A stretch of 64,000 bases of DNA from Streptomyces sp. ADI96-02. Lineage in GTDB: Bacteria > Actinomycetota > Actinomycetes > Streptomycetales > Streptomycetaceae. Below are positions 43,412 through 52,240 of this stretch, piece by piece. The notes beneath the pieces are model-generated. The model saw only the letters and a list, made by a program, of their open reading frames with translations. It had not been told where the DNA came from and searched no databases. Both the position numbers and the translations under genes were made by a program. The first letter of the stretch is position 1. The number at the start of each line of letters is the position of its first letter. Location of the stretch: contig NZ_ML123034.1 in NCBI RefSeq assembly GCF_003846185.1, positions 1 through 64,000 on the forward strand, read 5' to 3'.

Positions 43412-44632
43412 ATGAGCATGCGACCGACGAACAGGAAGATGCGCACCGCCGCGATAACCGGGGCTCTGGCCGCGGCCTGCGCGGGCGGCCTCGCCGCCGC
43501 CCCCGCTCAGGCGGCGTCCGGAGAGGGCGGTGAGGGCGGCAGCGTCGCCACGAACAGTTCCACCCCGATTCCGGGCAGTTACATCGTGACCCTGGAGCGG
43601 GGCGCGGGGTTCAAGGCTTCCTCGGCCACGGGTGAGGATCTGATCGAAAAGTACGGCGGCACGGTGGAGCGGACCTTCGACACCGCGCTGAACGGATACA
43701 GCGCAAATCTCTCCGCCGCCGAGGCCGAGCGGGTGGCCGCCGACCCGGCGGTCGCCGCTGTCGAACAGGACCAGCGGGTCAGCCTGTCGAACGTGACCCA
43801 GCCCGACGCGCCGTGGGGCCTGGACCGCATCGACCAGACCGCGCTTCCGCTGGACACCACGTACACCTATCCCGCCGGCGCGGGCAGCGGAGTCACCGTC
43901 TACGTCATCGACACCGGCGTCCGGACCACGCACCAGGAGATCAGCGGTCGCGCCGCGCACGGATTCGACGCCATCGACGGTGACGCCATCGCGGACGACG
44001 GCAACGGCCACGGCACGCATGTAGCCACCACCATCGCGGGCTCCACCTACGGCGTTGCCAAGAAGGCGAACGTCGTCTCCGTGCGCGTGCTGGACAACCA
44101 GGGCGGTGGCACCATCTCCGGCGTCATCGCGGGCGTCGACTGGACGACCAAGAACCGCTCCGGTCCGTCGGTGGCCAACCTGTCCCTCGGCGGCAGCGCT
44201 TCCAACGCGCTGGACACCGCCGTACGCAACTCCATCGGCAACGGCGTGACGTACGCGGTCGCCGCGGGCAACAACAGCGACGACGCCTACTACTACTCGC
44301 CCGCCCGGGTCCAGGAGGCCATCACCGTCGGCGCCACCACCAATACGGACGCCAAGGCCGACTGGTCCAACTACGGACCCGAAGTCGACCTCTTCGCCCC
44401 CGGAGCCTCGATCACAGCCGGCTGGAACACCAGCGACACCGCCACCGCGATCGCCTCGGGCACCTCCATGGCCGCCCCCCACGTGGCCGGAGCCGCAGCC
44501 GTCCACCTCTCCAACAAGCCCACCGCGACCCCGGCCCAGATCGCCGACGCCCTGACCTACGGGGCGACCCCCGGCGTCGTCACCAACCCGGGACCCGGCT
44601 CGCCGGACCGCCTCCTGAAGCTCACCCCGTAG
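43412..44632 (+). CDS. Secreted subtilisin-like (S8) serine protease, 406 aa
   Basis: This is an extracellular endoprotease of the proteinase K/aqualysin type. A signal peptide (about 1-35, ending APAQAA) is followed by an inhibitor I9 propeptide (about 55-125, SYIVTLERGAGF onward). The catalytic domain has Asp167 in VYVIDTGV, His200 in GNGHGTHVA and Ser352 in ASGTSMAAPH. The oxyanion Asn lies in AVAAGNNSD near residue 287. It ends directly after the catalytic domain with no P-domain or anchor, so it is freely secreted. Two ATGs are two codons apart; the first is used. A strong hairpin follows the stop. Confidence 0.95.
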   Translation: MSMRPTNRKMRTAAITGALAAACAGGLAAAPAQAASGEGGEGGSVATNSSTPIPGSYIVTLERGAGFKASSATGEDLIEKYGGTVERTFDTALNGYSANLSAAEAERVAADPAVAAVEQDQRVSLSNVTQPDAPWGLDRIDQTALPLDTTYTYPAGAGSGVTVYVIDTGVRTTHQEISGRAAHGFDAIDGDAIADDGNGHGTHVATTIAGSTYGVAKKANVVSVRVLDNQGGGTISGVIAGVDWTTKNRSGPSVANLSLGGSASNALDTAVRNSIGNGVTYAVAAGNNSDDAYYYSPARVQEAITVGATTNTDAKADWSNYGPEVDLFAPGASITAGWNTSDTATAIASGTSMAAPHVAGAAAVHLSNKPTATPAQIADALTYGATPGVVTNPGPGSPDRLLKLTP

Positions 44633-44653
44633 CCCGTTCCGACATCCGGCCCC

Positions 44654-44680
44654 GGCCCGCTCCGCCTGACGGAGCGGGCC
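44654..44680. terminator. 11-bp hairpin after the S8 protease
   Basis: GGCCCGCTCCG and CGGAGCGGGCC pair exactly around CCTGA. It starts 22 bases after the protease stop and lies 58 bases from the end of the converging membrane-protein gene, so it can act in both directions. Confidence 0.85.
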
Positions 44681-44737
44681 CGGCGGCCGTCCGTGAGGAA
44701 GCCCCCGCGCGGCTGAACCGCCGCGGAGGCAAGGGGA

Positions 44738-45325
44738 TCAGGACCGTGTGGTGCTCTGCCCACGGGTGACGCTGTCCGGGTAGGAGGCGGAGAACTTGAT
44801 CATCCGAACGATGATCACGATCGGAATGACCAGCCCGAAGATGACTTCGGCGGCGTGGGACTGGTCCAGGGCGGCGGCCACCACGCGCGAGAGCCCCAGC
44901 GCCACGATCGCGAGCCCCCAGGCGGTGCTCAGCACCCGGTTGATCTTCTTGAAGGTCGGGGAGTGCCAGTCCGATCGGGGCACTTCCTCGCGGGCGAACT
45001 GCTCGGTGAACGGAAGGACCGGGACCAGGGCGAGGATCACCAGCCCGAGGACGATGCCCACGCCCGCCCCGCCCCAGGTGGCCATCCAGGAGTCGTCCTG
45101 CCTGCCGAGCGAGAACCCGAGAGCGGCGAACACGGCGAAGAGCACCAGCGACACGACGTTGATGATCTTCGGTGGAAGCGCGGGCCGGGCGACCAGCAGA
45201 GCGATCAGCGCGAGGCAGGCGGCGACCAGAGCGGCGACGCCGATACTGCCGTCCGGCAGCCAGCGGGCCAGCACGGAGAAGGCGACCAGCGGGAGGAAGC
45301 TGAGGATGAGTGCGTACGACTTCAT
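44738..45325 (-). CDS. Hypothetical membrane protein, 195 aa
   Basis: Five or six hydrophobic segments make this an integral membrane protein; the first is LILSFLPLVAFSVLARWLP and the last VIFGLVIPIVIIVRMI. A charged loop between segments (QFAREEVPRSDWHSPTFKKI) is cytoplasmic or external. The repeated helix pairs recall small septation- or tripartite-type membrane proteins, but I do not recognise a family. ATG at 45325 follows GAGGAAC. It lies 89 bases downstream of the alpha/beta hydrolase gene on the same strand and may be cotranscribed with it. Confidence 0.78.
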   Translation of the reverse strand: MKSYALILSFLPLVAFSVLARWLPDGSIGVAALVAACLALIALLVARPALPPKIINVVSLVLFAVFAALGFSLGRQDDSWMATWGGAGVGIVLGLVILALVPVLPFTEQFAREEVPRSDWHSPTFKKINRVLSTAWGLAIVALGLSRVVAAALDQSHAAEVIFGLVIPIVIIVRMIKFSASYPDSVTRGQSTTRS

Positions 45326-45414
45326 GGCGGTGTTCCTCGGGAGTCGGGTGCGGAACAGGCCGTCCGCCTCCCTCGGCACACGAGGCGCGCGGACACGGGC
45401 CGGCCGGGCACGCG

Positions 45415-46689
45415 TCACGGAGGCGCGAGGCGGTCGGCAAGGTAGTCGAGCATGAGGGTGTGGGTCAGCCGCCGACCGGTGGGCTGGCAGTGGAAGTTGG
45501 CGCCCTGGTCCTGGGTGAAGGGGGCGATCGCCTTGTCGCCCGGCAGGAGGTCGTAGAGCTCGCGCGACTGGCCGGGGAAGAACTGCTCGTCGGCCGGATC
45601 CAGGACGAGTACAGGAGTGACGATGTCGTTCACGACGTCGCGGACCTGGAATCTCCGCACCTCGGTGAAGAGCTCGAACAGGTCCCGCGCCCGGTAGGGC
45701 TTGGCGCGGAAGGCGAGGGTGCGCGCCTGCGCCGGGTCCGCGTGGGCGCTCATCACGGCGTTGAACTCGTCTCCGCGGCCGTCCCGCAGGAGCGACAGGG
45801 CCTGTGCGGGCAGGGCCGCCGTCCAGGGAGCGGAGACGTCGACGACGCCCGGGTCGGCGACCGCCGCCCGCAGCCGGTGCTCGAAGGCGAGCGCCCTGGT
45901 GATCCAGTAGCCGCCCTGGCTGATGCCGTATCCGGTCAGCGCCCGCTCGTCCACGTCGGGGCGCGCGACGAGGGTGTCCAGCACCGGTGTGAGGACCGCT
46001 TCCCAGTCGTGGCGGAAGGGCACGCCGTGTTCGAAGAGCATCGACTGCTGTCCGGGGCCGTCGAACACATAGGCGTTCCACCCTCGCGCCACGGCCTCAC
46101 CCGCTCCGTAGCCGAGCAGGCCCGGCAGGGAGCCGTCGCTCCCGTTCGTGAACACCAGGGTCGGCCGCGATGCCCCACTGGCGTCCGGGCGCAGCAGATA
46201 GCCGGGCATGCTCTGTCCCTCGCACGGCACCGGTACGCGGACGTAACACCCCTCCGAGGCGTCCACGACCTTTTCCCAGCAGGCCCGGTGTTCGCGGAAC
46301 GTCGGCAGGAGGACGGATCGGTCGGCCATGCCGTCGATGAAGACCAACGCCTTGCCGTAGTACTCCGCCGCCGCCAGCAGCGCCCACCGCGCGGTCGCCG
46401 TACGCCCGGCCTTCAGCGCGGCGTCCCCCCGCTCGGTGAGGACGGTCGCCGTCCGGACCCATGCGTCGAACCAGCTCTGCGCGTCACCGTCGGCGATGCG
46501 GTCCAACGTCGCCAGCACGATTCCGACGTCTCCGGTTCCGCAGGCCGCCGCGCCGAGAACGATCCGTGACTCGTAGTCGAAGTCGGCGTCCTCGAAAAGC
46601 CAGCCACGCCCGGTCCGCTCGATCCCAGCGCCCACATCGTCACCTCGATCGCCCCACAGATGGTGCACCGAATGCCCGAATGAGACCAT
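45415..46689 (-). CDS. Alpha/beta hydrolase, FrsA / 2,6-dihydropseudooxynicotine hydrolase-like, 424 aa
   Basis: This is a two-domain alpha/beta hydrolase. A helical N-terminal domain (about 1-145, with tandem alanine-rich helices) caps a catalytic domain with Ser257 in TGYGISQGGYW, Asp364 or Asp367 in VLVLDPADEQF and His400 in QGANFHCQP. The loop TNGSDGSLPGLLGYG supplies the oxyanion hole. This architecture is shared by dihydropseudooxynicotine hydrolase (C-C bond cleaving) and FrsA-type esterases; specificity is not readable. The gene is divergent from the HtaA-domain gene, with the iron box 69 bases upstream of its start, so iron control of both is possible. Confidence 0.88.
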   Translation of the reverse strand: MVSFGHSVHHLWGDRGDDVGAGIERTGRGWLFEDADFDYESRIVLGAAACGTGDVGIVLATLDRIADGDAQSWFDAWVRTATVLTERGDAALKAGRTATARWALLAAAEYYGKALVFIDGMADRSVLLPTFREHRACWEKVVDASEGCYVRVPVPCEGQSMPGYLLRPDASGASRPTLVFTNGSDGSLPGLLGYGAGEAVARGWNAYVFDGPGQQSMLFEHGVPFRHDWEAVLTPVLDTLVARPDVDERALTGYGISQGGYWITRALAFEHRLRAAVADPGVVDVSAPWTAALPAQALSLLRDGRGDEFNAVMSAHADPAQARTLAFRAKPYRARDLFELFTEVRRFQVRDVVNDIVTPVLVLDPADEQFFPGQSRELYDLLPGDKAIAPFTQDQGANFHCQPTGRRLTHTLMLDYLADRLAPP

Positions 46690-46757
46690 TTTAGCTCCGT
46701 ATGGGTCAGAGGGCGGGCATGAAGCGCGTACGAGCGGTCGCCGCCATTCGGTGGCAC

Positions 46758-46778
46758 ATTAGGTAAGCCTCACCTAAT
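46758..46778. promoter_or_regulatory. DtxR/IdeR-type iron box
   Basis: TTAGGTAAGCCTCACCTAA (46759-46777) has the classic 19-bp iron-box layout, with perfect TTAGGT..ACCTAA arms and one further A/T pair outside. It sits 118 bases before the HtaA-domain gene and 69 bases before the divergent hydrolase start. Under iron sufficiency a DmdR/IdeR repressor should bind here and shut off the haem gene. Confidence 0.93.
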
Positions 46779-46895
46779 ATGATGACGTCGTCTTCGGGTC
46801 CCCCACTCCGAGAAGCCGGTATCCCCCCTTCCTTTCACCTGAAACCAGGGCACGGTTCCGCACCTCGGTGTGCCGTGCCCCTTCCCGAAGGAGAC

Positions 46896-48833
46896 ATGCA
46901 GCGCATGTCCATGCCCCGCCGCGGCCCGCTGGCCGCCATAGCCGCTCTGACCGCCGTCACGGCAGGCGTCGGTGTGCTCGCGCCCACCGCGTCCGCCGCC
47001 CCGGAAGCCTTCGTCGCCGCGCCCGCCGCCGACCTCGCACGGGGCGGCGGCAGTTCGTCCGCCGCCGCCCCGATCCTGGTGACGGGTCAGGCCGGCTGGG
47101 CCTTCAAGGCGTCCTGGGTCCGCTACGTCACGGCCATGGGCGGCTCGGTGAACGTGAACGGCGGCGCGACGAAGGACGCGGCCGGTCTGATCGGTTACCC
47201 CGTCAAGCACGGTTCGGTGGACCCCGCGGGGCGCGCCGCCGACGTCCGCTTCGGCGGGTCGGTCACCTACTCCGTGCCCGACCACGGCATCACCGCCATC
47301 ACCCTCGCCAACCCCCGGGTCGTCCTCAAGGACGGCCGGGGCACCCTCCACATGGACGTGACCACCGACCTCGTCAGCGGGCAGGCGCCGGTCACCACGG
47401 AAGGCGTGCCGTTCGCCTCGCTCACGGCGTCCGCGGGCGCGCTGGACGGCGGCGCCCTCGACTGGAGCGGCATCACGGCCGCCCTCACCGACGAGGGCTC
47501 GAAGGTCTTCTCCTTCCAGGGCCAGGCCATGTACCCGGTGGGCACGGCGCTGGAGCCCCTGGCGGTCGGCGGCACGGTGAGCGTCCCGACCCTGACGGTC
47601 AGCCAGGTCGCCGGACTGGGCGCCGAGACCCAGGTCACCGTTACCGGCAAGGGCTACCAGCCCGGTCGCGGGGTGTACCTGGCCCAGTCGATCGCCCTGC
47701 CCGGCACCACCTACCCCAGCGTCTTCGGCAACGCGGCGTACGTCCGCCAGGTCGGCGCCGACGGCACGTTCACCGCGACCCTGAAGCTGACCGAGACGTT
47801 CACTCCCTCCGGCGCCCCGCTCGTGGACTGCCGCACCACCGCCTGCTTCCTCACCAGCTTCAACTCGCACGACGGCGGCGACCGCACCTGGATGGCCTCG
47901 CGGGCCCAGGACGTCGCCCAGCCGCTGAGCTTCGGCGCCGCGGCGGTGACCGCCCAGCCCGTGTCGCGCACCGTCCGCTCGGGCGCCACCGCCGCCTTCA
48001 CCGCCGCCGCCCTCGGCGCCGACTCCGTCCGCTGGGAGCGCAGCGCCGACCGGGGAACGACGTGGAGCACCGTGCCCGGGGCCACCTCCACCACCCTCTC
48101 GGTGAAGGCGACGGGCGCGCTGAACACCGGCCGCTACCGCGCCGTGTTCGTCAACGGCGCGGGCGAGACGGCCACCTCGCCCGCGACGCTGACCGTGTCC
48201 GCCGTGCCCACCCGCGTCGTCTCCTTCAACGCCTCGCCCGAGCCGGTCGGCAAGGGCAGCACTCTCAAGGTCACCGGCACGCTCCAGGCCGTCGGCGCGA
48301 CGGACGACGTCTGGCGCCCGCAGGCGCGGACGTCCGTCGTCATCGAGAGCATGGCCGCGGGCGGGCGCACCTGGAGCCGGGTCGCCACGGTCGCCACCGG
48401 CAGCACGGGCGTCTTCTCGGCGTCGGTCACCGCCGCCAAGGACAGCCACTGGCGCGCCCGTTACGCCGGGACCGCCGACCTCGCCGCCGCCACCGGGTCC
48501 AGCGACTACGTGGACGTCAGGCTGCGCAGCGCCGTCTCCGGCTTCAACGCGGGCCCCGAGCCGGTCCGCAAGGGCCGCACCATCACGGTGAAGGGCACTC
48601 TGCGCAGCCTGGACGGCGTCTGGAAGAACACCGCCGGCCAGTCCGTGAACATCCTGTTCAAGGCCGACGGCTCCCGCACCTGGAGCAAGCTCGCCACCGT
48701 CCGCACGAACAGCCGCGGTGTGTTCTCCAAGGGCTTCGCCGCCAAGAAGGACGGCACCTGGAAGGCCGAGTTCAAGGCCACCTCCTCCCGTCTGGGCGTC
48801 ACCGGCTCCGGCGACCGGGTCGACGTGCGCTGA
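46896..48833 (+). CDS. Secreted HtaA-domain haem-binding protein, 645 aa
   Basis: This is a predicted extracellular haem-acquisition protein. The signal peptide is residues 1-35 (MPRRGPLAAIAALTAVTAG, cleavage near ASAA). The HtaA domain (about 62-235) begins GQAGWAFKASWVRYV and includes GGSVTYSVPDHGITAITLAN. A following beta-sandwich (about 245-350) holds the pair CRTTAC and looks like a neocarzinostatin-type fold. An Ig-like domain comes next (about 355-435). Two tandem 100-residue repeats finish the protein; each starts FNA(S/G)PEPV and ends YVDVR or RVDVR. ATG at 46896 follows AAGGAG; an earlier ATG at 46779 overlaps the iron box and is rejected. There is no sortase motif or C-terminal membrane anchor. 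No haem ABC importer adjoins it. Confidence 0.88.
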   Translation: MQRMSMPRRGPLAAIAALTAVTAGVGVLAPTASAAPEAFVAAPAADLARGGGSSSAAAPILVTGQAGWAFKASWVRYVTAMGGSVNVNGGATKDAAGLIGYPVKHGSVDPAGRAADVRFGGSVTYSVPDHGITAITLANPRVVLKDGRGTLHMDVTTDLVSGQAPVTTEGVPFASLTASAGALDGGALDWSGITAALTDEGSKVFSFQGQAMYPVGTALEPLAVGGTVSVPTLTVSQVAGLGAETQVTVTGKGYQPGRGVYLAQSIALPGTTYPSVFGNAAYVRQVGADGTFTATLKLTETFTPSGAPLVDCRTTACFLTSFNSHDGGDRTWMASRAQDVAQPLSFGAAAVTAQPVSRTVRSGATAAFTAAALGADSVRWERSADRGTTWSTVPGATSTTLSVKATGALNTGRYRAVFVNGAGETATSPATLTVSAVPTRVVSFNASPEPVGKGSTLKVTGTLQAVGATDDVWRPQARTSVVIESMAAGGRTWSRVATVATGSTGVFSASVTAAKDSHWRARYAGTADLAAATGSSDYVDVRLRSAVSGFNAGPEPVRKGRTITVKGTLRSLDGVWKNTAGQSVNILFKADGSRTWSKLATVRTNSRGVFSKGFAAKKDGTWKAEFKATSSRLGVTGSGDRVDVR

Positions 48834-48859
48834 CCCAGGCGGTCCCGCCACCTGTCCCG

Positions 48860-48907
48860 ACGGCCGGTCACCGGCGAGCGCCCCGCGCGCTCACGGTGGC
48901 CGGCCGT
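48860..48907. terminator. Hairpin after the HtaA-domain gene
   Basis: ACGGCCGGTCACC (48860-48872) pairs with GGTGGCCGGCCGT (48895-48907) with one G-T or A-G imperfection. It begins 27 bases after the stop codon. The 22-base loop is long but GC-rich and may form a nested stem. Confidence 0.6.
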
Positions 48908-49255
48908 CCGGTTGTCCCTGGGAAACTCTGACGAAATTCCAGGAGGGTGCACCACCCAACAAAGGTCCACACTCCGACCGTTCTCGATCAATTCGCGAGC
49001 TGCATTGTCCGATTCGCCGCGCTGGCATGACCAACACCTCAGGCGCGATTAGCGCACGCCTACCTGGATCGAACACCGAAGCGACCCGATAGGCCGTGCC
49101 GGGCAGGCATATCGGATTACGGCACGAGTTCGTGGCGTGGACGCGCACGACCGGGCTAGTGTCGCGTTCGAGGGGGCGCCTGGCCGGTCGGAGAACCCAA
49201 GAACCAAGCCTTCCTTCCGTCTGCCGTCCCGTACGAGATCCCGCGAAGGAAGCTC

Positions 49256-49444
49256 ATGCCCCATCACTCGGCGACCCCCGGCACCGTGGCGCCTCGGCCG
49301 GGAACCGACGCTAGCTTCACGACGACCGGTTTCGCACCGTCCCGTGCCCGCGTTGGCACGCCGGAATTCGCCGGACGTACGCTCCGACGGTCCTTCACCC
49401 GCGTCCCGTCGGCACGGCCCAACCGGCCGGCCGCGACCCGGTAG
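49256..49444 (+). CDS. Possible small protein, 62 aa
   Basis: ATG at 49256 follows GAAGGAAGC with good spacing, and third codon positions are mostly G or C. The product is basic and rich in Thr, Pro, Ala and Arg (MPHHSATPGTVAPRPGTDAS at the start) with no recognised domain or membrane segment. It precedes the HTH regulator by 236 bases on the same strand. It may be a real short gene or chance. Confidence 0.35.
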   Translation: MPHHSATPGTVAPRPGTDASFTTTGFAPSRARVGTPEFAGRTLRRSFTRVPSARPNRPAATR

Positions 49445-49680
49445 CTCGACGGCCGGCCCGCACGGGCGGGCCGGGTCGCGGCGTTCGTCCCGCTGGGAGC
49501 CCGATCGCCCGCAGCCCCGCCCCCACAGCCCGGCCCCCGCCGACGACCGTCCGGGCACCGGCGGGCGTCCAGCCGCCCGCACCCCGAAAGATCCCCCTCG
49601 GAAGCGGGCGTATTCGAGTCCTCGCAGCCGCCTCCCGGGCGGTACGACGACACCGGCACGAGCAGCGCGGAGGAGAACAG

Positions 49681-50739
49681 GTGGCAGAAGAACGTGCGGA
49701 TCGAGCGTGTGGTTTCTGCGGGACGCCACTGCCCCGGTCCAGCGGCCCCGGAAGGCGGCGCACCTACTGCGACGAGGGCCACCGCCGCCAGGCTCAGAAG
49801 CGGCGCGACCGGGAGCGCACCGCCACCGGTGCGGAGCAGCGCTCGCAGGGGCAGGAGATCGCGCTGGAGGTCCACCGCCTCGCCGGAGCCCTGCTGGAGG
49901 CCTCCTACGCCGGTGAGGACCTCGCGGAGCTGGTGCGGCGCGCCCGCGCGGTGCACCAGGAACTGGACTGCTTCCTGGCGGCCGAGGTCGGGGCGAACCG
50001 TGCCAGGGGAGCCAAATGGGACGACGTCGCCCGGGCCGTGAACGTGACCGCCGAGACGGCCAGGGCGAAGTGGAGCGCGGACCGGGTGCGCCGCCTCCTG
50101 GACCACCGGGCCCTGACGCAGCGAGCCGTGCCCCTTCCCTCTCCCCGGGCCGTCTCCTCGCTCCAGCAGAACGAGAACCGCGAGCCGGCGCCCGAGGGCG
50201 AGGGGCCGGCCACGGCGCGCCAGCGACTGGCGGCAGCCCTCTCGCGCCTCCAGCGGGAGAGCGGTCTCAGCATCCGCACTCTGGCCGACCGCACCATGCT
50301 GTCCCGGTCGTTCATCTCCAGGATCCTGTCGGGCGAACGCCTCCCGTCGTGGGATCTCGTCTGCCACCTGTGCAGCATCCTGGGCCAGGAGCCGCGCGAG
50401 CTGAGGCTGCTGTGCGAGGCCGCCCACGGCATCACCCGGCCGCCCCGGCAGAGCGTGACGGAGCACATCGCCGCCCTCGGCGCGGCCCTGCGCGGTCTGC
50501 ATCTGGCCGCCGGACGCCCCACCCCCCAGCAGGTCCACCGGCGCAGCCACGGGCGGGTGGCCCCGGAGCTGGTCGCACAGGTGCTCCGGGGGGACGCGGT
50601 TCCGGAGTGGGAGCAGTTGGGCGCTCTGGTCACGGCCCTGGGCGGCCAGGCCGCCGACTTCAAGCCGTTGTGGGAGGGGATCCACTACAGCGTGCTGATG
50701 ACGGACGCCGCCGACCTGACCATCGAACCGACGACCTGA
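49681..50739 (+). CDS. Helix-turn-helix regulator with N-terminal Cys motif, 352 aa
   Basis: The first 45 residues carry CGFCGTPLP and, 18 residues on, TYCDEGHRRQAQKRR. The C-x2-C plus C-x3-H pattern suggests a small zinc ribbon like those of FPG/MYND-type plant or recombinase tails. A helical segment (60-140) has a second helix-turn-helix-like stretch (WDDVARAVNVTAETARAKW). The XRE domain follows at about 185-245 (LSIRTLADRTMLSRSFISRILSGERLPSW), and an XRE-like repeat lies at about 260-320. GTG at 49681 after GGAGG is the start. It is a DNA-binding regulator of unknown target, 16 bases upstream of the sigma-like gene and probably cotranscribed with it. Confidence 0.8.
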   Translation: MAEERADRACGFCGTPLPRSSGPGRRRTYCDEGHRRQAQKRRDRERTATGAEQRSQGQEIALEVHRLAGALLEASYAGEDLAELVRRARAVHQELDCFLAAEVGANRARGAKWDDVARAVNVTAETARAKWSADRVRRLLDHRALTQRAVPLPSPRAVSSLQQNENREPAPEGEGPATARQRLAAALSRLQRESGLSIRTLADRTMLSRSFISRILSGERLPSWDLVCHLCSILGQEPRELRLLCEAAHGITRPPRQSVTEHIAALGAALRGLHLAAGRPTPQQVHRRSHGRVAPELVAQVLRGDAVPEWEQLGALVTALGGQAADFKPLWEGIHYSVLMTDAADLTIEPTT

Positions 50740-50755
50740 GCGCGGGACGGCCGAG

Positions 50756-51244
50756 ATGACGACATCCCACCAGCCTCTGGTTCCGCGGCGGCCCGGCGCG
50801 GTGCGCGGCGATCGCGGCGGCCGGACCGCCGTGATCGCCTTCCGCGCCTTCCGCGACCTGTACCGGGACGCCTACCTCGCCTACGCCACGGCCCGGCTGG
50901 GATCGCACGGACCGGCCGAGCAGGTCGTCGACGACACGCTCACCGCACTCGCGGTGCACTGGTCGAGCGCGCTGGGCTGCTCCCACCCCGCGGCGGTCGC
51001 GTGGCGCCTGTTGTCGTCGTGCGTCGACGCGGCGAACGGATCGCCTCCCCGGTGTCCGGCCGGCCGGCCGTGCGCCGCCGACGCCCACGTGCTGCGCTGC
51101 CATCTGCGGATGGAGTCCACCCGGGCCGCCGAACTCATGGGCCTGAGCCACGGTGAGTTCCTGGTCGCCCTGCGGGACGCCGCCGACCCCCTGCCGGGCG
51201 CCTGCTCCTGTCATATACGTCGCGCTCGCGGCGTCATGGTCTGA
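50756..51244 (+). CDS. Sigma-like / hypothetical regulatory protein, 162 aa
   Basis: Residues 27-90 (AFRAFRDLYRDAYLAYATAR, then AEQVVDDTLTALAVHW) resemble region 2 of an ECF sigma factor. The tail (residues 118-145, ESTRAAELMGLSHGEFLVAL) resembles the region 4 helix-turn-helix in a degenerate form. Between them is a cysteine-rich stretch, with four Cys between 87 and 115. At 162 residues it is short for an ECF sigma factor, and the promoter-contact residues are not convincing, so it may be a sigma-derived regulator. ATG at 50756 lies 16 bases after the HTH gene's stop. Confidence 0.65.
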   Translation: MTTSHQPLVPRRPGAVRGDRGGRTAVIAFRAFRDLYRDAYLAYATARLGSHGPAEQVVDDTLTALAVHWSSALGCSHPAAVAWRLLSSCVDAANGSPPRCPAGRPCAADAHVLRCHLRMESTRAAELMGLSHGEFLVALRDAADPLPGACSCHIRRARGVMV

Positions 51245-51402
51245 GCGGGCGCCCGGAGAGCGGACATCACCGAGGCCCTGACGACTTCTCGCCGTGCGCC
51301 GCCCGTCAGCCGATCGTGGTCTCGTACGCGTTCTGAAATTTCATTACGCTGTCCTCCCTGGCAGGCCGACCGGGCCGGCCGCGAACATCTCCGGGGGACG
51401 CG

Positions 51403-52224
51403 ATGACAGCCGAGAGCCGGCTTCCTTACGGGGTCGACGTCCAGACTCCGAGCGTCGCACGCATGTACGATCACCTGCTGGACGGCAAGGACAACTTCTC
51501 AGCCGACCGGGCCGCGTGCGACCACCTCTTACGCCAGGTGCCGAGCATGAAGGCACTCGCGCTGAACAACCGGGCCTTTCTCCAGCGGATCGTGCGCGTG
51601 CTGGCCGAGGACCACGGCATCCGCCAGTTCATCGACCACGGATCCGGCCTTCCGACGCAGGACAACGTGCATCAGATCGCGCAGCGGGTGGACGCCTCCT
51701 CGCGCGTCGTGTACGTCGACACCGATCCGATCGTGCGGAGTGTCGGCGGGGCTCTGCTGGAGACCGACGACCGTACCGCGGTGCTCCAGGCCGATATGCG
51801 CGACACCGAGCGGATCTTCGGCAGTGAGCAGGTGGAACGTCTCATCGACTTCGGTGAGCCGGTCGCCGCGCTGTTCGTATCGGTCCTGCACTGCATTCCC
51901 GACGCCGACGAACCCGTGGAGCTGATCCGCAGGGTCAGGGACCGGCTCGCCGCCGGCAGCGTCATGGTCATCTGCCAACTGGTCAGCGAGAGCCCGGCGG
52001 TCCGCGAGGACGTCTCCGCGTTCATGGACCGCGAGACCCAGGGGCACTGGGGCCGGGTCCGTACCCGCGCGGACGTCGAGGGGTACTTCCGGGACAACGG
52101 TCTGCGGCCCCTGGAGCCGGGGCTCGTGGAGGTCTCGCGGTGGCGGCCCGAAGCCGAACCCGCCGCGCCGCCGCAGCTCAGCTTCGAGTGGGAGGAGTTC
52201 GGCGGCGCGGGGTTCGTTCCCTGA
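51403..52224 (+). CDS. DUF574-type SAM-dependent methyltransferase, 273 aa
   Basis: This is an S-adenosylmethionine methyltransferase of the actinobacterial Methyltransf_19 family. Family signatures: SVARMYDHLLDGKDNFSADR at residues 18-37, FIDHGSGLPTQDNVHQIA (motif I equivalent, about 75-93) and VVYVDTDPIV. Later come LFVSVLHCIPDADEP and the C-terminal WRPEAEP. These enzymes are numerous in Streptomyces and their substrates are mostly unknown. ATG at 51403 follows GGGGGA. It lies among regulatory genes typical of the WhiJ/AbaA-like sets. Confidence 0.93.
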   Translation: MTAESRLPYGVDVQTPSVARMYDHLLDGKDNFSADRAACDHLLRQVPSMKALALNNRAFLQRIVRVLAEDHGIRQFIDHGSGLPTQDNVHQIAQRVDASSRVVYVDTDPIVRSVGGALLETDDRTAVLQADMRDTERIFGSEQVERLIDFGEPVAALFVSVLHCIPDADEPVELIRRVRDRLAAGSVMVICQLVSESPAVREDVSAFMDRETQGHWGRVRTRADVEGYFRDNGLRPLEPGLVEVSRWRPEAEPAAPPQLSFEWEEFGGAGFVP

Positions 52225-52240
52225 GGCGTACGGCGGAGGG

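Larger units (their letters stand above)
48834..49680. other. Long intergenic region
   Basis: After the terminator at 48860-48907 the sequence is less GC-rich to about 49110 and then becomes GC-rich again. TAGTGT at 49157-49162 is a possible -10 box without a clear -35. One short frame with a good ribosome site (49256-49444) is listed separately. I see no other gene or repeat. Confidence 0.5.

Noticed and set aside
46779-46895. Earlier ATG for the HtaA-domain protein
   Set aside because: It overlaps the edge of the iron box, lacks a ribosome site and would bury the signal peptide; ATG 46896 has AAGGAG.
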